Below are positions 10,349 to 21,561 of a stretch of 64,000 nt of DNA, piece after piece. The position numbers and the translations under genes were made by a program. Source of the DNA: Bufo bufo (taxonomy: Eukaryota; Chordata; Amphibia; Anura; Bufonidae); contig NC_053390.1 in assembly GCF_905171765.1 (NCBI RefSeq), positions 577,866,471 to 577,930,470 on the forward strand. Direction: 5' to 3'. The first letter of the stretch is position 1; each line of letters begins with the position of its first letter. The notes under the pieces are model-generated. The model had not been told where the DNA came from. It did no database searches and was given only the letters and a program-made list of their open reading frames with translations.

Positions 10349-11181
10349 AAAACAATGAGACCAAGATGTACCAGAGTGATGGGAAGAAAAGAGTATGGAG
10401 AAGGAAAGGAACTGCTCATGATCCTAAGCATACCACCTCATCAGTGTAGCATGGTGGTGGTAGTGTCATGGCGTGGGGATGTATGACTGCCAATGGAACT
10501 TGTTCTCTTGTATTTATTGATGATGTGACTGCTGACAAAAGCAGCAGGATGAATTCTGAAGTGTTTCGGACAATATTATCTGCTCATATTCAGCCAAATG
10601 CTTCAGAACTCAATAAACGGCGCTTCACAGTGCAAATGAACAATGACCCAAAGCATACTGCAAAAGCAACCAAAGAGTTTTTTAAGGGAAAGAAGTGGAA
10701 TATTATGCAATGGCCAAGTCAATCACCTGACCTAAATCCGATTGAGCATGCATTTCACTTGCTGAAGACAAAAGTGAAGGGAAAATGCCCCAAGAACAAG
10801 CAGGAACTGAAGACAGTTGCAGTAGAGGCCTGGCAGAGCATTACCAGGAATGAAACCCAGCATCTGGTGATGTATATGAGTTCCAGACTTCAGGCTGTAA
10901 TTGACTGCAAAGGATTTGCAACCAAGTATTAAAACGTGAAAGTTTGATTTATGATTATGATTCTGTCCCATTACTTTTGGTTCCTTAACAAGTGGGAGGC
11001 ACATATGCAAACTGTTGTAATTCCTACACCGTTCACCTGATTTGGATGTCACTACCCTCAAATTAAAGCTGACAGTCTGCAGTTAAAGCACATCTTGTTT
11101 CATTTCAAATCCATTGTGGTGGTGTATAGAAGCAAACATTTTTGAATTGTGTCGATGTCCCAATATTTATGGACCTGACTA
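10349..11181 (+). mobile_element. 5'-truncated Tc1 element
   Basis: The right end carries the known Tc1 terminal sequence ending AATATTTATGGACCTGAC, followed by TA. The left terminus and the first third of the gene are absent. The junction at about 10352 falls inside the transposase, at the first catalytic block. The 3' untranslated part matches the widespread fish/frog family, including CAAGTGGGAGGCACATATGC. Confidence 0.9.
10354..10932 (+). pseudogene. Tc1 transposase fragment, catalytic site mutated
   Basis: 193 codons of the DDE domain remain, in one frame from just after the first catalytic aspartate (which is lost at the truncation) to the normal end, CKGFATKY. One in-frame stop (TAG) lies just before HGGGSVMAWG. 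The block that should hold the second catalytic aspartate reads QMNNDPKHT, so Asp appears to be Asn. The third catalytic residue is kept (SPDLNPIEH). The helix-turn-helix half is missing. It is inactive by several independent lesions. Open reading from 10468 is only the part after the stop. Confidence 0.88.
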
Positions 11182-11187
11182 TAGTAG

Positions 11188-11360
11188 ATCCTCTGCTGAC
11201 ATATCTAAGTTCAATCAACAATCTGGTTCATTGAGAGATCTGTTAATTAAATTAGTTTGATGACTCTTGCTCTGGCAGCTAGAACTGGAGAACTGTCAGT
11301 AATTCACATTGATGAACTATGGTTTGCAATGACCCCAAAGGGTTTGCATATTATCCTTAA
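11188..11360 (+). pseudogene. Tyrosine-recombinase fragment, 5' part (DIRS/Ngaro/Crypton-like)
   Basis: Reading with one frameshift near 11250 gives SLRDLLIKLV then LMTLALAARTGELSVIHIDELW. The RTGEL block has the form RxxEL, which holds the first catalytic arginine of tyrosine recombinases. The preceding hydrophobic helix with lysine also fits. Such recombinases integrate DIRS-like retrotransposons and Cryptons. The frame continues to 11360 and resumes beyond the inserted TTAA element at 14456. Only ~55 residues exist, so the family is inferred. The other catalytic residues are not present. Confidence 0.45.
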
Positions 11361-14300
11361 CCTCTTCAGGACACATGACGTACCGGTGCGGCATGTTGTC
11401 CTGGTACTTAAGGACACATGACATACCGGTACGTCATGTATAGTTCCGATCACCGCCGCTCGGCGGGCGGTGATCGGAACCCGGTGCCTTCTCAAATCAT
11501 TGAGCAGGCACCTTGGCTAAATGCATTGGGGGGTCCTGTGACCCCCCCCCCCCCATGTCGGCGATCGCAGCAAACCACAGGTCAATTCAGACCTGGGGTT
11601 TGCTGCGGTTTCGGAAGTTTCTTATCAGAAACTTCAAACAACCTTTATTTTATTGTTTAACACCCCCCCCCCCCCCTGCTGCCCTCTTTGTTATCTGCCG
11701 GCGGGCGCAGCGGGGGAGTGCGGCAGGGAGGGAGGGCGGGGCTTGGGGGGGGTGTTTAGGCATGCGATCATCCACCCACCCCCTCTCTCAGGATAGCCAA
11801 GCGGTTTGCAGAGTGTCAGCACATTGCTGACATTCTGCTTGAAACGCCTGACATCTGTGCTGGCACAGATGCCATGTGATTAACCCCTTCCATGCCGCGG
11901 TCCGTAGGGACCGCTGTATGGAAAAGGTTAAGAGGGAGGGAGCTCCCTCCCATCACCCACTGCTCTGCTAAGGCAGCGAGTGATGGTTTCTATGGCAACC
12001 GGACGCCTTCACAGGCGTCCGGCTGTCCATGGTGCTGATCAGAGGCTGTCCATGGTGCTGATTAGACTTCTGCTAAAGGCAGAAGTCTAATCAGACTTTG
12101 TAAAGTGAAAATTCAGTACAGTACACTATATAATGTACTGTACTGTATTATACAGACATCAGACCCACTGGATCTTCAAGAACCAAGTGGGTCTGGGTCA
12201 AAAAAATGAAAAAAAAAAAGTGAAAAAAAAATTAAATTCCCTACACATGTTTGATATCACCGCGTCCGTAACAACCTGATCTATAAAACGGTCATGTTAC
12301 TTTACCCACACGGTGAACGCCATAAAATAAAATATAATAATATGATGAAATTGAAATTTTGCCCACCTTACTTCCCAAACAAGGTAATAAAAGTGATCAA
12401 AAAGTCGTATGTACGCCAAAACAGTACCAATCAAACCGTCACCTCATCCCGCAAAAAATGAGACCCCACCTAAGATTATCGCTGATAAACTATGGCTCTC
12501 AGAATATGGAGATACTAAAACATTAACATTCAAAAATGAAATAATTGTGTAAAACTTACATAAATAAAAAAAATAGTATACATATTAGGTATCGCCATGT
12601 CCGTAATAACCTGCTCTATAAAAATATCACATGACCTAACCCCTTAGGTGAATACCGTAAAAAAAAAAAAGTGTAAAAAAAGCCATTTTTTGTCACCTTA
12701 CATCATAAAAAGTGTAATAGCAAGCGATCAAAAAGTCATACGCACCCCAAAATAGTGCCAATAAAACAGTCATCTCATCCTGCAAAAATCATACCCTACC
12801 CAAGATATTTGCCCAAAAACTGGAAAAAACTATGGCTCTCAGACTATGGAGACACTAAAACATGATTATATTTTTTTGTTTCAAAAATGAAATCATTGTG
12901 TAAAACTTACATAAATAAAAAAAATAGTATACATATTAGGTATCGCCGCGTCCATGACAACCTGCTCTATAAAAATATTACATGATCTAACCTGTCAGAT
13001 GAATGTTGAAAATAACAAAAAATAAAAACTGTGCCAAAACAGCTATTTCTTGTTACCTTGCCTCACAAAAAGTGTAATATAGAGCAACCAAAAATCATAT
13101 GTACCCTAAACTAGTACCAACAATACTACCACCCTATCCCATAGTTTCTAAAATGGGGTGACTTTTTTGGAGTTTCTACTCTAGGGGTGCATCAGGGGGG
13201 CTTCAAATGGGACATGATGTCAAAAAACCGGTCCTGCAAAATCTGCCTTCCAAAACCGTTTGGCATTCCTTTCCTTCTGCACCCTGCCGTGTGCCCGTAC
13301 AGCGGTTTACGACCACATATGGGGTGTTTCTGTAAATTACAGAATCAGAGCCATAAATATTGAGTTTTGTTTGGCTGCTAACCCTTGCTTTGTAACTGGA
13401 AAAAAAAAATTTTTATGGAAAATCTGCCAAAAAGTGAAATTTTGAAATTGTATCTCTATTTTCCATTAAATCTTGTGGAACACCTAAAGGGTTAACAAAG
13501 TTTGTAAAATCAGTTTTGAATAACTTGAGGGGTGTAGTTTCTTAGATGGGGTCACTTTTCTGGAGTTTCTACTCTAGGGGTGCATCAGGGGGGCTTCAAA
13601 TGGGACATGGTGTCAAAAAAAAACAGTCCAGCAAAATCTGCCTTCCAAAAACCATACGGTGCACCTTTCCCTCTACTCCCTACTGTGTGCCCGTACAGTA
13701 GTTTTCTGCCACATATGGGGTGTTTCTGCAAACTACAGAATCGGGCAATAAATATAGCATTTTGTTTGGCTGTTAACCCTTGCTTTGTTACTGGAAAAAA
13801 TGGATTAAAATGAAAAATTTGCCAAAAAATCTAAATTCTGAAATTTTATCACCATTTGCCATTAACTCTTGTGGAATACCTAAAGAGTTAACGATGTTTG
13901 TAAAATCAGTTTTGAATACCTAGAGGGGTGTAGTTTCTAGAATGGGGTCATTTTTGGATGGTTTCTATTATGTAAGCATCATAAAGTGACTTCAGACCTG
14001 AACTGGTCCCTAAAATGTGGGTTTTTGAAAATTTCTGAAATATTTCAAGATTTGCTTCTAAACTTCTAAGCCTTGTAACATCCCCCAAAAATAAAATATC
14101 ATTCCCAAATTGATCCAAACATGAAGTAGACATATGGGGAATGTAAAGTAATAACTATTTTTGTAGGTATTACTATGTATTATAGAAGTAGAGAAATTGA
14201 AACTTGGAAATTGGCAATTTTTTTAAAAAAAAAATTGGTAAATTTGGTATTTTTTTATTATTAAAATTGATATATTTTTTTTACTTCATTTTACCAGTGT

Positions 14301-14451
14301 CATGAAGTACAATATGTGACAAGAAAAAAATCTCAGAATGGCCTGGATAAGTCAAAGTGTTTTCAAAGTTATCACTACTTAAAGTGACACTGTCAGATTT
14401 GCAAAAAATGGCCTGGTCCTTAAGGTGAAATAAGGCTGTGTCCTAAAGGGG
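11361..14451 (+). mobile_element. Long non-autonomous TTAA element, copy A (3.09 kb)
   Basis: TTAA duplications lie at 11357-11360 and 14452-14455. The ends are CCTCTTCAGGACACATGACG and GGCTGTGTCCTAAAGGGG. Other copies are at 51640-54756 (D, same orientation), 19321-21557 (B, inverted) and 26696-29834 (C). Internal structure: GC-rich left part with inverted CCGATCACCGCC blocks; a ~345-bp module (CTATAAAA ... ATGGCTCTCAGACTATGGAG) at about 12276, 12611 and 12962; then a ~393-bp module (AGTTTCTACTCTAGGGGTGC) at 13171 and 13564. It has no transposase. The TTAA target and CCC ends suggest mobilisation by a piggyBac-like (or Kolobok-like) enzyme. Confidence 0.85.
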
Positions 14452-14455
14452 TTAA

Positions 14456-14495
14456 AGGACATATTAAAACATCCCACTTGGAATCTTCATTGTAA
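14456..14495 (+). pseudogene. Tyrosine-recombinase fragment, 3' part
   Basis: This is the continuation, across the TTAA insertion, of the frame at 11251-11360. Reading through the single retained TTAA gives ...HIILKGHIKTSHLESSL and then a stop. It shows that the element landed inside older coding DNA. Nothing recognisable follows before the Tc1 terminus at 14585. Confidence 0.4.
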
Positions 14496-14584
14496 AATTA
14501 GACTTGATCAGAGACATCAAATCTTCTATGGTTCAACTCCTGCAATCAAACCTTGATCTTATTATTGATTTAAAAGGGAACATA

Positions 14585-14725
14585 CAGTGGATATAAAAAG
14601 TCTACACACCCCTGTTAAAATGTCAGGTTTCTGTGATGTTAGAAAATGAGACCAAGATAAATACTTTCAGAACTTTTTCCACCTTTTAATGTGACCTATA
14701 TACTGTACAACTCAATTGATGCAAC
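14585..14725 (+). mobile_element. Isolated Tc1 left terminal repeat
   Basis: TA plus CAGTGGATATAAAAAGTCTA, then ACACCCCTGTTAAAATGTCAG and AATGAGACCAAGATAAAT, matches the left end of a known vertebrate Tc1 family. The match fades after about 140 bp and no gene follows, so the rest is deleted. Confidence 0.75.
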
Positions 14726-15174
14726 CTACTAAAAATGAGTGATGTTTGTAAAGTGGCATTGCCCACTGCATATCCTAAGCCATTTGTCAAGTGTGTGTGA
14801 CTAGAATTATGGCTGAGGACTCCCCTACCTTAATTAAGAATATTAACCACTTATGGTGGTTGTCTGAAATTAAATTAGAACTTTCTGACAAGCCGAAACA
14901 TGCTTTAATAACAAATATATACTATGTGGCACTGGTCCAGTTCCCCTGCTGCTGTTGGAAACAGCAATGTTGTACTTGGATATGGCACATGGCAGCAGCA
15001 GTCAATCACTGTGTCCAGCAGAAAATTTGTGAGGTGAACTACAGAGTTCATCAGCCTGGAAATACAGAGAATCTCTGATTGTTGATTCTACCTCAAAAGC
15101 AGGTAGTGCTTGTATCTTATCTGAGGTAAGAACTGCAGATTCTCTATTTCCACACCAAATCCAAGAAATAATAA
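14726..15174. other. Intergenic DNA, nothing recognised
   Basis: A 95-codon open frame at 14791-15078 has no known motif, no splice or promoter context and odd cysteine/tryptophan-rich composition. I do not regard it as a gene. Confidence 0.4.
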
Positions 15175-15273
15175 TAAGAACCTTTATTTATATAGTGCTA
15201 CCATATTCGACAGCGCTTTACAATTCATAGGGTTCATGTACAAATCAAAAGACATCTCAGAATTACAGAGTAA

Positions 15274-15566
15274 GGGCTCATGCATACGGCCGTGACGTTT
15301 TTTGCGGTCCGCAAATTGCGGATCCGCAAAAAACGGATGCCGCCCATGTGCCTTCTTCAATTTGCGGAACGGAACAGGAGGCCCATTATAAAGATGCCTA
15401 TTGTCTGCAAAACGGACAAGAATAGGACATGTCTCATAATTTTTGCGGGGTCACGGAACAGAGCAACGGATGCGGACAGCGGACCCATTGAAATGAATGG
15501 ATCCGTATACGGAATCAAAATACAGTCCGTATATGGAACGCAAAATACTGTCGTGTGCATGAGCAA
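15274..15566. mobile_element. MITE with GGGCTCATGCATACGGCCGT termini
   Basis: The ends GGGCTCATGCATACGGCCG and CTGTCGTGTGCATGAGC are inverted repeats. The core has TTGTCTGCAAAACGGACAAG and GCGGACAGCGGACCCATTG, as in the related copies at 34390, 46205 and 47629. The last ~20 bp are partly duplicated to the right (GTCGTGTGCAT repeats at 15572). It splits the 3' tail of L2-A. Confidence 0.75.
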
Positions 15567-15864
15567 AATACTGTCGTGTGCATTAATACACAACTAAAAC
15601 CCTAGGAGTAAGGGCCCTACTCGCAAGAGCTTACAATCTATGAGGGAATGGGGGTGATACAAAAGCTACAGTTGATTGTTATATAAAGTGGTTGAGCCAT
15701 CTTTGAGCAGGCCGAACTGCATGAGAGAGTGCATTGGGTGTGGAGATTACTGTCAGAAGAAGGTGTTCAGTTCAGAATAAGGGTTGGGGAAGGGGGGGGG
15801 GGTTACTAGGGGAAGAGTCAGTTTACCGAACATGTTGAGCCTGCCTGAAAAGATGTGTTTTTTT

Positions 15865-16773
15865 ATTATTATTATTTATTATTAAAGCGCCATTTATTCC
15901 ATAGCACTGTACAAATGAAAAGGGGTATACATACATAATACAGACAATTGCATTAATCAGAAACAAGACTAGTTACAAACTGGTACAGAAGGAGAGAGGG
16001 CCCTGCCCGTGAGGGCTTACAATCTACATGGTATGGGAGAAGGACACATTAGGTGTGGGTGAAGTTGGTCACTGGTTGCATGCTTGTCTGAAGAGGTGGG
16101 TTTTCAGGTTTATTTTGAAGGATTCCACTGTAGGGGAGAGTCTGATATGTTGGGGTAGCAAGTTCCAGAGTGTGGGGGATTCACGGGAGAAATCTTGGAG
16201 GCGATTGTGGGAAGAGGTGATAAGAGGAGAGGAAAGAAGGAGGTCTTGTGAGGATCGGAGATTTCGTGTGGGGATTTATCGGGAAAGTAGCTCAGAGATG
16301 TAGGGAGGGGACAGGTTGTGGACGGCCTTGTATGTATTTGTTAGTATTTTGAACTGAATTTGCTGGGCAATGGGGAGCCAGTGAAGGGATAGGCAGAGGA
16401 GTACCAGGGTGGGAGGTGGATTAGTCGGGCAGCAGAGTTGAGGATAGATTGGAGGGGTGCAAGAGTGCTAGATGGAAGGCCACAGAGGAGAATGTTGCAG
16501 TAGTCTAGGCAGGAGATGATGAGGGCATGTATAAGCATTTTCACAGATTCAAAGTTAAGGAAAGCGCGGATGCGGGAGATGTTTTTGATTTGGAGGCGGC
16601 AGGTGGTGGAAAGGGCTTGGATGTGCGGTCGGAAGAAAAGGGCAGAATCCAAGGTCACTCCAAGGCAGCGGACTTGGTTGACCGGGGAGAGTGTGCAGCC
16701 ATTAATCGTGACAGATAGGTCTGTTGGGGGGATTGAGCAAGATGTGGGAAAGATGATGAACTCTGTTTTATCC
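15865..16773 (-). mobile_element. L2 fragment (L2-B) inserted into L2-A
   Basis: The 3' end is a TTATTATTATT tail at 15865. The fragment runs to about 16773 and is flanked by TGTTTTT on both sides (15856-15862 and 16774-16780), a plausible target-site duplication from target-primed reverse transcription. It is 5'-truncated, as is common for LINEs. Confidence 0.65.
16341..16658 (-). pseudogene. Reverse transcriptase C-terminal segment of L2-B
   Basis: The minus strand encodes a thumb/C-terminal part of an L2-type reverse transcriptase: LDSALFFRPHIQ, ISRIRAFL, ISCLDYCNILLCGLPSSTL, LQSILNSAARLI. The DYCN...GLP and LQ...NSAARL blocks are typical of the L2/CR1 group. The catalytic palm domain is not present in this copy because of 5' truncation, and the frame ends early in a degraded tail. 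A LINE reverse transcriptase copies its own RNA at a nicked chromosomal site; this one cannot. Confidence 0.75.
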
Positions 16774-16815
16774 TGTTTTTAATGCACATTTGAAGCTAAG
16801 GGAGTTGTGAATTAA

Positions 16816-17188
16816 AGGGGCTTCAGAAAATAGCGTTTATTATGTAGAGGAACTTAGTATAAGCCACTTACTAGTGTATTGTTATCTATATTGCTAATCC
16901 ATCAGTGGTGGTTGTGCTTGCACATTATAGGAAAAAGCGCCAGCCCCTCTGGTATCTGGGACCGTGAGACCACACAGTCTAGTGCTTTTTCCTATAGTGT
17001 GCAAGCAGGACCACCACTGCTGGATTGCTGGGTGGTGATAACTATGGAATTGAGTAGTGTATAGTGTGATGGAAAAATGAATCAAGCCCGCAAAGGAAGC
17101 AATATGGATAATAACAATATATTAGTAAGTGGCTTGTATTAACTTCCTCTACATAATAAATGCTATTTGCTGAAGTGAGACAACCCCT
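16816..17188. mobile_element. TTAA MITE with internal hairpin, 373 bp
   Basis: TTAA flanks lie at 16812-16815 and 17189-17192. The ends are AGGGGCTTCA and CAACCCCT. Paired inner arms (AATCCATCAGTGGTGGTTGT at 16896 and its inverted partner ending at 17027) can fold into a long hairpin. A second pair, CATAATAAATGC and inverted GCGTTTATTATG, lies near the termini. It is non-coding and inserted in L2-A. Confidence 0.85.
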
Positions 17189-17569
17189 TTAAGCTGATTG
17201 TCTGGGGTAGTGCATTCCTGAGAACAGGTGCAACTCGAGAAATGTCTTGAAGACAGGACTGAGAGGTTCAAATTATGGAGAATGATAGTCTTAAATCATT
17301 GACAGAACAGAGAGTGCGAGTAGGGTGGTAGACAGAGATGAGGCAAGATATGTACTGTGTAGAGCTTTGTGGGAGAGAAATTTAAACTGTATTCTGTGGT
17401 GAATGGGCAACCAGTGAGGTGACTGGCAGAGGCTAGAGGCATTTGTATAGCAGGTGGACAGATAGATGAGCCTGCATTTAAGACTGAAGAGGGGAGTGTT
17501 TAGCGAGGGGAATACTGATTAGTAATGAATTACAGTAGTCAAGATGTTCTTGAGGTGCAGGCAGCAAGA

Positions 17570-18077
17570 TCATGCAAGTGATTTAATATGGGGAACAAAG
17601 GAAATATCTGAGTCAAACATAACCCCAACATAGTAGGTGTGCTGCCCAGGAGTTATGATAGTACCACAGACCGAAATTGAAATATCAAGTTTAGATGGAT
17701 TACTAGGGGAAAAGGCAAGAAGTTCAGTTTTTGAGAGGTTCAGTTTCAGATAGAGAGGACATAATGTTGGACACAGCTGCCAGACAATAATGAGTGTTTT
17801 GTAGTAAAGCAGAGGTGATGTCAGGGAATGAGGTGTATAGTTCGGTGTCGCCTGCAAATAGATGGTACTGAAAACCAAATCTATTGATAGTCTGTCCGAT
17901 AGGGGCTGTGTAGAGGGAGAAGAGGAGGAGACCTAAAACTGAACCCTGAGGAACCCCAACATTAAGAGGATGAGGAGAAGAATTAGTGCCAGCGAATGAT
18001 ACACTAAAGGAGCGGCCAGAGAGATGGAAAGAGAACCAGGAGAGAGCAGTGTCCTTAAGGCCAATTGAGTGAAGCAT
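17570..18077 (-). pseudogene. L2-A reverse transcriptase, palm region, frameshifted
   Basis: Two overlapping minus-strand frames together cover the palm domain. The first gives [40 protein letters not shown] and the active-site block, which reads FAGDTELY where F/YADDTQLY is usual; one catalytic aspartate is therefore replaced. The second frame continues with [17 protein letters not shown] and a degenerate GVMFDSDISFVPHIKSL. The frameshift lies near 17730-17870. More remnants extend upstream to about 18500 without long open frames. It is clearly inactive. Confidence 0.8.
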
Positions 18078-18656
18078 GGTGAGGAGGAGTTTTTGGTCTA
18101 CTGTGCCAAATGCTGCAGAGAGATCCAGAGGATCATTAGAGAATAGTTGCTATTCTTTTTTGCTGTCAGGAGGTCGTTAGACACTTTAGTAAGAACAATT
18201 TCTGTAGAGTGGAGGGGGCCATAACCAGATTGTAATGGGTCAAGAAGACAGTTTGCAGAAAGATAGTTTATTAAGCGAGAGTAGACAAGACGTTCCAGGA
18301 GGAGGTTAGAAACAGGTCTGTAATTAGCAGCAGAGGTTGGTTCAAGATATGTTTTTTTTTGTAGCGGGGTTACAACAGAATGTTTGAAAGAGGATGGAAA
18401 AATACCAGAAGAGAGAGGTTAAATATTGTAGTTAGGGGATTTATGACAGCCGGGGAAAGGGACTGGAGAAGGTGTGAAGGAATAGAATGACTGATGCAGG
18501 TTGTGGGTCGAGAAGATTAGTTGGGAACTGGGAAATTATTTTCTGCCAGATGTTACCAATCTTTTCTCTGAAGTGTCCAGATCTTCAGCACAGAGGTCAT
18601 TGATGGGCACATGCACCTTAGGGCTTAGAACGGAGTGAGTCATTTTGGGTTATTTG

Positions 18657-19300
18657 TGCAGTGGCCGAGTTTAGGACACCATTGAGGTGTCACCAAGTGT
18701 TGCTGCTCTCCGGAAGGGATGGTAAGACGTGGTGCACCCCAATGGGAAATAAGTTCAGAAAATCGGGGTCTGCAGTAAACCAGGGTGCTTCTTTACTGGA
18801 GGAATTCTTCTCTTTCTCTCTTTCTCTCTTTCTCTCTTTCTCTCTTTCTCTCTTTTTCTCTCTCTCTCTCTCTAAGGCTGGAGGATCACCGTCTGTAGCC
18901 TGGTAGTCTGGGTGGCTTATTGTTCACAGGGCTGTTGACAAAATGATCTGTAGCTCAGCGTCTTCTGCAGACTGGCATGAGTCTCCCCTCCTTCTAGCAC
19001 TGGTCCCTAACTGCAGCACACTAGGGGCTCTGACTGCTCTCCTTATATACCAGTTTTAGCTAGACTAGAACCTTCTAGATTGGAGGGGTGGAGTGGAGAC
19101 ACTCAGCACAAACAGATACATTATATCACTTTCAGTCTCATAGACTTACATAAGAGCTTCAATGATACCCAATGGCAATGACACAGCAGTTTTTTCTGAC
19201 AAAAACAAGTTTCCAGACATAACAGAGCTAAACCAGACAGTCACAAGGTCAGGCTGTCTGGGTTTGGTGGTAAACATTTATCTGGTTTTTTTTTTCTCTC
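18657..19300 (-). mobile_element. LTR-like segment, minus orientation
   Basis: It starts TGCAGTGGCCGAGT and shares the blocks GAGGTGTCACCA, TGCTGCTCTCC, GGAAATAAGT and TTTCTTTACT with a second copy starting at 63372. On the minus strand a TATA box (TATATAAGG, about 19041-19050) lies upstream of a poly(A)-like AGTAAAGAAG near 18790, as expected for an LTR promoter and R region. I could not place the right end or a target duplication with certainty; the end is approximate. Confidence 0.45.
18807..18873. repeat. (TCTCTT)n / (CT)n microsatellite
   Basis: A pyrimidine-only tract of about 65 bp, TTCTCTCTTTCTC repeating, lies inside the LTR-like segment. Confidence 0.95.
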
Positions 19301-19320
19301 CAAAACATGGCAGTCTTTAA

Positions 19321-21557
19321 CCCTTTCAGGACCAAGTCATCTTTCACCTTTCTGCCCAGACCATTTTTAGCAAATTTGACATGTCACTTTATGCGGTAAT
19401 AACTTTTAAACGCTTTTACTTATCCAGGTCAAAAAAAATTCATTTTTATTTATAAAAAAAATACCAAATTTACCAAAAGTTTGGAAAAATTTCCAAATTT
19501 CAATTTCTCTACTTTTATAATAGATAGTAATAACTCCAAAAATAGTTACTACTTTACATTCCCCATATGTCTACTTCATGTTTGGATAATTTTGTGAATG
19601 CCATTTTATTTTTTGGATACTTTAGAAGGCTTAAAGGTTTAGAAGCAAATCTTGAAATTTTTCAGGAAATTTCCAAAACCCACTTTTTAAGGACCAGTTC
19701 AGTTCTGAAGTCACTTTGCAAGGCTTACATAATAGAAACCACCCAAAAAAAAATTCAACTACACCCCTCAAGGTATTCAAAACTGATTTTACAAACTTTA
19801 ACCCTTTAGGTGTTCCACAAGAATTAATGGAAAATGGAGATGGAATTTCAGAATTTCACTTTTTTGGCAGATTTTTCATTTTAATACATTTTTTACCACT
19901 AACAAAGCAAGGGTTAACAGCCAAACAAAACTCAATATTTATTGCCCTGATTCTGTAGTTTACAGAAACTCCCCATATGTAGTTGTAAACTGTTGTACGG
20001 GCACACGGCAGGGCGCAGAAGGAAATGAACGCCATATGGTTTTTGGAAGGCAGATTTCACTGGGATAATTTTAAGCTGCCATGTCACATCACCCCCTGAT
20101 GCACCCCTAGAGTAGAAACTCCCAAAAAATTTCCCGTATTTTGGAAACTACAGGATAAGGTGGCAGTTTTGTTGGTACTATTTTAGGGTACATATGATTT
20201 TTGGTTGCTCTATATTACACTTTCTGTAAGGCAAGATACAAAAAAATTGCTGTTTTGGCACCGTTTTTATTTTTTGTTATTTACAATGTTCATCTGACAG
20301 GTTAGATCATGTGCTATTTTTATAGAGCAGGTTGTTATGGACTAGACAATACCGAATGACTACTTTTTTGGTTGTTTCAGTTTTACATAATAAAGCATTT
20401 TTTAAAAAAAGCATTTTTTAGTGTCTCCATATTTTGAAAGCCATAGTTTTTATATTTTTTGGGCGACTGTCTTATGTAGGAGCTCCTTTTTTTCATTATG
20501 AGATGACGGTTTGATTGGTACTATTTTTTTTACGGTGTTCACCTGAGATGTTAGGTGATGTGATATTTTTATAAAGCAGGTTGTTACGGACATGGCAATA
20601 CCTAATCTTATTTATTTATGTTTTACACAATGATCTCTTTTTTGAAACATAAAAAATCATGTTTTAGTTTCTCCATAGTCTGAGAGCCATAGTTTTTTTA
20701 ATTTTTGGGCGATTGTCTTAGGTAGGGTATCATTTTTGCGCAATGAGATGACGGTTTGATTGGCACTATTTCGGTGTGCATATGACTTTTTGATCGCTAG
20801 CTATTACACTTTTTGTGATGTAAGGTGTCAAAAATTGCTTTTTTGACACTTTAAAAAAAAAATTTTTTTACGTTGTTCACCCGAGGGGTTAGGTCATGTA
20901 GTATTTTTATAGAGCAGGTTATTATGAATGCGGCGATACCTAATATGGTGTACTTTTTTATATATTTTTTTTTACATTTAATACAATATAAGCAATTTTT
21001 AAGCAAAAAAAATATCATGTTTTAGTGTATCCATAGTCTGAGAGCCATAGTTTTTAAATTTTTTGGGCAATTGTCTTAGGGGCTAATTTTTTGCGGGATG
21101 AGGTGACGGTTAGATTGGTACTATTTTGGGGGCATACGCCTTTTTGATCGCTTGGTGTTTCACTTTTAGTGATGTAAGGTGACCAAAAAATGTTTTTTTT
21201 TAGCAATGTTTTAATTTTTTTGACGGTGTTCACCTGAGGAGTTAGGTCATGAGATATTTTTATAGAGCCGGTCGATATGGATGCAGCAATACCTAATAAA
21301 AAATGTTTTACCTTATTTTGGGAAAAGGATGCTTTTTTTCTTTTATTTTTTTTAACCTTTTTTTCACTTTATTTTTTTGTCCCACTCTGGGACTTCAACT
21401 TTTGGGGGTCTTATTCCCTTTACAATGCATTACATTACTTCTGTATTGTAATGCATTGGCTGTAAGAGTATTACTGAGTGTAACACACAGCTCCCTGCCA
21501 GCTCCTGCACCCTCCCGAGCAGAGTGCCGTACATGTAAGGTGCTGGGCATTAAGGGG
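19321..21557 (-). mobile_element. Long non-autonomous TTAA element, copy B (2.24 kb, inverted)
   Basis: TTAA lies at 19317-19320 and 21558-21561. Read on the minus strand it begins CCCCTTAATGCCCAGCACC and ends GGTCCTGAAAGGG, matching the ends of copies A and D. The interior has the same modules in the opposite orientation: CCTAGAGTAGAAACTCCC near 20105, and repeated CTATGGCTCTCAGAC and TAGGTATTGCC blocks near 20580-21060. It is non-coding and shorter than the others, mainly in the GC-rich portion. Confidence 0.82.
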
Positions 21558-21561
21558 TTAA

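Larger units (their letters stand above)
15175..18655 (-). mobile_element. L2-clade LINE (L2-A), minus orientation, multiply interrupted
   Basis: Reading the minus strand from 18655 to 15175 gives reverse transcriptase followed by a 3' tail ending in TATATAAATAAAGG and an A/T-rich short repeat. It is interrupted by a MITE at 15274-15566, by a second L2 fragment at 15865-16773 and by a TTAA MITE at 16816-17188. When these are removed, the flanks join in the order expected for this family. The 5' end is absent beyond 18655, where an LTR-like segment begins. Confidence 0.75.

Noticed and set aside
14791..15078. 95-codon plus-strand open frame
   Set aside because: No recognisable family, unusual composition, and no promoter or splice context; likely chance.
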